The position numbers and the translations under genes were made by a program. Under the pieces are notes generated by a model. It was not told the origin of the DNA. It did not search any database and worked only from the letters and a program-made list of their open reading frames with translations. DNA of 64,000 bases from Lonepinella sp042485795 (GTDB lineage: Bacteria > Pseudomonadota > Gammaproteobacteria > Enterobacterales > Pasteurellaceae): assembly GCF_042485795.1 (NCBI RefSeq), contig NZ_CP169368.1:1364001-1428000 (forward strand). The letters are read 5' to 3'. How positions within the stretch are numbered: the stretch's first letter is position 1; every line of letters starts with the position of its first letter. Shown in pieces: positions 60,389 to 64,000 of this stretch.

Positions 60389-62979
60389 AAAAATTAGTAG
60401 AACAATCAGTAATAGATGCGTTTTTTAATGGTACCCACTCTGATCCATTTTCTGTGTTAGGTATGCACGAAACAGAAAGCGGAATTGAAGTTCGAGTGTT
60501 AATGCCAGATGCAAATAAAGTTGAAGTCATTAATCGTGCATCACAAAATGTAGAAATTGAGTTAGATCGTATTGATGAACGTGGTTTCTTTACAGGTGTC
60601 GCACCGAATACGCATGATTTCTTTAATTATCAATTAAAAGTCTATTGGGGGAATGAAGCGGTATTTATTGAAGATCCTTACCGTTTTCACCCGATGATTG
60701 AAGAGTTAGATAATTGGTTATTGGCTGAGGGTTCTCATTTACGCCCTTATGAAGTTTTAGGTGCTCACTTTACTCAGTATGACGGTGTCACTGGGGTTAA
60801 TTTCCGTTTATGGGCTCCAAATGCGAAACGGGTTTCTGTGGTCGGGGATTTCAACTATTGGGACGGTCGCCGTCACCCAATGCGTTTCCATGCAAATAGT
60901 GGAGTGTGGGAATTATTTATCCCTAAAGTTACTTTAGGACAATTATATAAATTTGAATTATTAGATAGTAATAATCAGCTTCGTTTAAAATCTGACCCTT
61001 ATGCCTTTGCAGCACAATTACGCCCAGATACTGCATCACAAATCAGTGCGTTACCTGAAATTGTGGAAATGACAGAAACTCGCCGTAAAGCGAATCAATC
61101 CGATCAACCGATTTCGATTTATGAAGTCCATTTAGGTTCGTGGCGGAGAAATCTTAAAAATAATTTCTGGTTAGATTACGACCAACTGGGGGATGAATTG
61201 GTTCCTTACGTGAAAGATATGGGCTTTACGCATATTGAATTATTACCGATTTCTGAATATCCATTTGACGGTTCTTGGGGTTATCAACCATTAGGGTTAT
61301 ATGCACCGACCAGCCGTTTTGGTAGTCCAGAGGGCTTTAAACGTTTTATTGCCAAAGCTCATGAAGCAGGGATTAATGTTATTTTAGACTGGGTACCTGG
61401 GCATTTCCCAAGCGATACTCATGGTTTAGCCGCTTTTGACGGTACAGCGTTATATGAACATGCGGATCCAAAAGAAGGGTATCATCAAGACTGGAATACC
61501 TTAATTTATAACTATGGTCGTAATGAAGTGAAGAACTTCTTAACGGGAAATGCGTTATATTGGTTAGAACGTTTTGGCTTAGATGGCTTGCGTGTTGATG
61601 CGGTCGCTTCCATGATTTATCGTGATTATAGCCGTAAAGACGGTGAGTGGATCCCAAATCAATACGGTGGTCGTGAAAATTTAGAAGCCATTGATTTCTT
61701 ACGTCAAACTAACCGTATTGTAGGTGTTGAAGTCCCAGGGGCAACCAGCATTGCTGAAGAATCTACCTCTTTTGCTGGTGTCACTTTGCCACCTGAAAAT
61801 AATGGTTTAGGGTTCCATTTCAAATGGAATATGGGGTGGATGAATGACACGCTTTCTTATATGAAACTGGATCCGATCTATCGTCAATATCATCACAATA
61901 AAATGACCTTTGGTATGGTGTATCAATACAGCGAGAATTTCTTATTACCATTGTCGCATGATGAAGTGGTACATGGTAAATGTTCATTGTTGGGTAAAAT
62001 GCCTGGGGATGCGTGGCAAAAATTTGCTAACTTACGTGCCTATTATGCCTATATGTGGGGTTATCCAGGTAAGAAATTACTGTTTATGGGTAATGAATTC
62101 GCTCAAGGTCGTGAATGGAATTATCAAGAAAGCCTTGATTGGTACTTATTAGATGATTTCCACGGTGGTGGCTGGCACAAAGGTGTGTTGCAATTAGTCA
62201 AAGATTTGAATAAAACTTACAAAGAAAACACCGCACTTTATCAATTAGATAATAAACCAGAAGGGTTTGATTGGTTAGTGGTCGATGATAATCAAAATTC
62301 TATCTTTGCTTTTGAACGTCGTGATAGTAATGGTGATCGTATTTTGGTGGTGAGTAACTTTACCCCAGTGGTTCGTGAAAATTACCGTATTGGGGTAAAT
62401 GAAGCAGGGGAGTATGAAGAAATTCTGAATACGGATTCGGCTTACTATAAAGGCTCAAATGTAGGCAACTTTGGTGTAGTCACCACAGAAGACATTGAAA
62501 GCCATGGTAGAAAACAATCTATTTCAGTGGTTGTTCCGCCATTGGCAACAATTTATTTTCGTTGGAAAAAAGTCGCAAAGAAGGTTAGAAAAACAGCCGT
62601 AAAACCAGCTGACGCTATGGATCTTACGTTAAAACCAGCTAAAGTGACCAAAGCTAAAGCGACAAAAACCGAATCTGTGAAAGTTGAAACCGCAAAAAAT
62701 AAAACTGCGACTAAAACGACTAAAGCAAAATCAGTTAAAGCAGATGCAGTAGTTGCTGAAAAAAGTGCGGTGAAAATTACAGCTAAAAAAGTGACCAAAG
62801 CGGCTACTCAAAAAGCTGAGGTAAAAGCTGAATCGGAGAAGAAAACGGTAAAAGCGAAAGCAGAACCGAAAGTAGCAAAAGCTAAAACGACTACAGCTAC
62901 GGCGAAAAAAACAACGGCAAAAGTTGAAACTGCTAAAAAAGTAGTGAAGTCAAAAGCTAAAAAAGCTACTGAAGAATAA
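60385..62979 (+). CDS. glgB: Glycogen branching enzyme with histone-H1-like C-terminal tail
   Basis: An 864-residue enzyme making alpha-1,6 branches in glycogen. Residues 1-729 match the family: two CBM48-like N-terminal domains, then the GH13 barrel with nucleophile Asp405 (GLRVDAVAS) and acid Glu458 (SIAEEST), both at the E. coli numbers, and LPLSHDEVVHGK. E. coli GlgB ends near 728. Here a further 135 residues follow (from nt 62572), made of Lys, Ala, Thr, Val, Glu and Ser with no aromatic residues, Gly, Cys or His, and repeated KVETAK. The frame is open throughout. One uptake sequence (AAAGTGCGGT, 62762) is read in frame within it. Confidence 0.96.
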   Translation: MKKLVEQSVIDAFFNGTHSDPFSVLGMHETESGIEVRVLMPDANKVEVINRASQNVEIELDRIDERGFFTGVAPNTHDFFNYQLKVYWGNEAVFIEDPYRFHPMIEELDNWLLAEGSHLRPYEVLGAHFTQYDGVTGVNFRLWAPNAKRVSVVGDFNYWDGRRHPMRFHANSGVWELFIPKVTLGQLYKFELLDSNNQLRLKSDPYAFAAQLRPDTASQISALPEIVEMTETRRKANQSDQPISIYEVHLGSWRRNLKNNFWLDYDQLGDELVPYVKDMGFTHIELLPISEYPFDGSWGYQPLGLYAPTSRFGSPEGFKRFIAKAHEAGINVILDWVPGHFPSDTHGLAAFDGTALYEHADPKEGYHQDWNTLIYNYGRNEVKNFLTGNALYWLERFGLDGLRVDAVASMIYRDYSRKDGEWIPNQYGGRENLEAIDFLRQTNRIVGVEVPGATSIAEESTSFAGVTLPPENNGLGFHFKWNMGWMNDTLSYMKLDPIYRQYHHNKMTFGMVYQYSENFLLPLSHDEVVHGKCSLLGKMPGDAWQKFANLRAYYAYMWGYPGKKLLFMGNEFAQGREWNYQESLDWYLLDDFHGGGWHKGVLQLVKDLNKTYKENTALYQLDNKPEGFDWLVVDDNQNSIFAFERRDSNGDRILVVSNFTPVVRENYRIGVNEAGEYEEILNTDSAYYKGSNVGNFGVVTTEDIESHGRKQSISVVVPPLATIYFRWKKVAKKVRKTAVKPADAMDLTLKPAKVTKAKATKTESVKVETAKNKTATKTTKAKSVKADAVVAEKSAVKITAKKVTKAATQKAEVKAESEKKTVKAKAEPKVAKAKTTTATAKKTTAKVETAKKVVKSKAKKATEE

Positions 62980-63278
62980 AATGTAAAGAATGTAGTAACG
63001 GTATGGTACGTTTAAGCATATTCTTGACAATAAGCTATTTTAGTTATAACTTTCCCTCTTTCCGTTTACGGAGAGAACAGTGCCGAAGTCTAAAAGAAGT
63101 AAAATCTTTATTGGGCCAACTTAGCTTGCCAGTTTCTGTTAGATGGAGCAATCTCTCTGTTTACGGTTGGAGTGAAGATGGTGTTATAACGAAGCATTCG
63201 TCTATAGTATAGAGTGGTGTAAATGTATCATTTTCTTATATTTTTGTTGTATTATAATGGATTATCTTTAAATTATTT
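62980..63278. other. 299-bp gap between glgB and glgX
   Basis: No convincing gene. A -10-like TATAAT (63252) lies 22 bp before glgX. A 69-codon plus-strand frame at 63003-63212 has no recognisable product. The stretch could hold the glgX promoter and an untranslated leader, or a decayed gene. Confidence 0.4.
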
Positions 63279-64000
63279 ATGAAAACGTTATTAGGGGCGA
63301 ATATTGAAATTCGCAATAATCAACAGGGGGTTAGTTTTGCCCTATATTCCAGCCAAGCACAAAAAATTGAATTATGTTTATTTGATTCAGAAGACAATGA
63401 AAAACGCTTTGCAATGGAAAAAAATGAACAAGATATTTGGCATTGTTGGATTGCTAATATTGAAGTGGGTACTAAATATGGTTATCGCCTTTATCCAAAA
63501 TATGGCGTTAGCTTAAATAACCCTAACAAATTAATGTTAGATCCTTATGCCAAAATGGTAGTGGGAAAACCAGATTTATCTACTGCGAACAAAAGAGCAT
63601 GGTTTTTGTTAAGTGATCAACGTGATAATGCCAAACTGGCTCCGAAAGCGATGGTTACTAATTCATCAAATTTTGACTGGCAAGGGGATAAACCATTACA
63701 AACGCCGTGGGAACATAGTATTATTTATGAATTGCACGTTAAAGGGTTTACCCAATTGCGTGAAGATTTGCCACAACATATTCGTGGTACTTATGCTGGT
63801 CTAGCTCATCCGAAAAGTATTGCTTATTTGCAATCTTTGGGGATAACTGCGGTTGAATTATTACCAGTAAATTTCTTTGTAAATGAACCGCACTTACAAG
63901 AAAAAAGATTAAGTAATTATTGGGGTTATAATCCGTTAGCGATGTTCGCTTTAGAACCTAGTTATGCTGCTACAGATAACCCAATGAATGAATTTAAACA
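63279..64000 (+). CDS. glgX: Glycogen debranching enzyme GlgX, N-terminal part (runs off the window)
   Basis: The first 240 codons of a GH13 debranching enzyme. The product begins MKTLLGANIEIRNNQQGVSFALYS, then CBM48-like strands and the GH13 start (WEHSIIYELHVKGFTQ, IRGTYAGLAHPKSIAYLQSLGITAVELLPVN and LSNYWGYNPLAMFALEPSYA). It removes alpha-1,6 branches after phosphorylase action. The gene has no stop in the window. It continues the glycogen cluster after malQ and glgB, and a -10-like TATAAT (63252) lies just upstream. Confidence 0.95.
   Translation, partial: MKTLLGANIEIRNNQQGVSFALYSSQAQKIELCLFDSEDNEKRFAMEKNEQDIWHCWIANIEVGTKYGYRLYPKYGVSLNNPNKLMLDPYAKMVVGKPDLSTANKRAWFLLSDQRDNAKLAPKAMVTNSSNFDWQGDKPLQTPWEHSIIYELHVKGFTQLREDLPQHIRGTYAGLAHPKSIAYLQSLGITAVELLPVNFFVNEPHLQEKRLSNYWGYNPLAMFALEPSYAATDNPMNEFK

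Noticed and set aside
62553..62798. Minus-strand hydrophobic frame opposite the glgB tail
   Set aside because: Complement of Lys/Ala codons gives Phe/Leu/Ser-rich text; no start signals. Shadow frame.
62572..62979. glgB tail as a frameshift artefact
   Set aside because: The tail stays in the glgB frame for 135 codons with consistent Lys/Ala coding and a normal stop, unlike a random shifted frame.
63003..63212. 69-codon frame between glgB and glgX
   Set aside because: No ribosome site or known family; composition like non-coding DNA. Kept only as part of the unexplained gap.

Overview
The window is AT-rich chromosomal DNA from a member of the Pasteurellaceae. The evidence is the many copies of the Hin-type DNA uptake signal AAGTGCGGT / ACCGCACTT, several used as inverted pairs in terminators, together with gene neighbourhoods known from Haemophilus influenzae and its relatives: xthA followed by the HI0040-type gene, gcvA-ygdD-rlmM, yciU-queF-ppnN-can, and glnS-(small lipoprotein)-ycgN-malQ-glgB-glgX. 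Genus and species cannot be fixed from the sequence alone.

Layout. 1-3545: a minus-strand surface-protein cluster made of a Slam outer-membrane lipoprotein exporter, a long coiled-coil surface lipoprotein with a C-terminal beta-barrel, and the start of a TonB-dependent receptor. This is the arrangement of Slam-dependent iron or haem uptake systems. 3728-9056: letB (seven MCE domains), letA, a TIGR01777 epimerase and argR. 9299-14932: mdh, ilvE, the small RNA GcvB divergent from gcvA, then ygdD, rlmM and truA. 14979-16261: a secreted protein of unknown function and an orphan PD-(D/E)XK-like protein. 16415-21045: accD, folC, a histidine phosphatase, yegP and ybhK. 21250-23593: a probable molybdenum-cofactor riboswitch and moaACDE. 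23646-29241: a periplasmic cupin, xthA, the HI0040-like gene, sixA, pykA, sspA and sspB.

29311-40644 is an integrated mobile element of about 11.3 kb at the 3' end of tRNA-Leu(CAA). A 64-66 bp direct repeat made of the tRNA 3' end and its terminator bounds it. All its genes are on the minus strand: tyrosine integrase, AlpA-type regulator, AntA/AntB antirepressor, Ash/Icd-like protein, a chain of small translationally coupled proteins, a D5/P4-type primase-helicase and a HigBA toxin-antitoxin pair. There are no capsid, tail or packaging genes, so it looks like a P4-type satellite or small integrative replicon. Two clusters of GGGGATAA / TTATCCCC iterons, each wrapped round an AT-rich spacer, lie near its two ends and would be about 2 kb apart on the excised circle. 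They are the best candidate for a bipartite origin. Several palindromes and direct repeats in the element are probably operators or integrase sites.

40934-49097: can, ppnN, queF, yciU, uspE, fnr with a divergent 34-residue membrane peptide, two ferritin genes, rplY and dapB. 49159-53784: a complete MacAB-type efflux operon with its own outer-membrane factor. 53943-55640: a lipoprotein operon of GNA1162-, DUF4810- and CsgG-type proteins. 55845-64000: glnS, a small lipoprotein, a ycgN-type gene, and the glycogen/maltodextrin genes malQ, glgB and the start of glgX. The glgB product carries an unusual histone-H1-like Lys/Ala tail of about 135 residues.

All calls come from reading the sequence and remembered family features. 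No searches were run.
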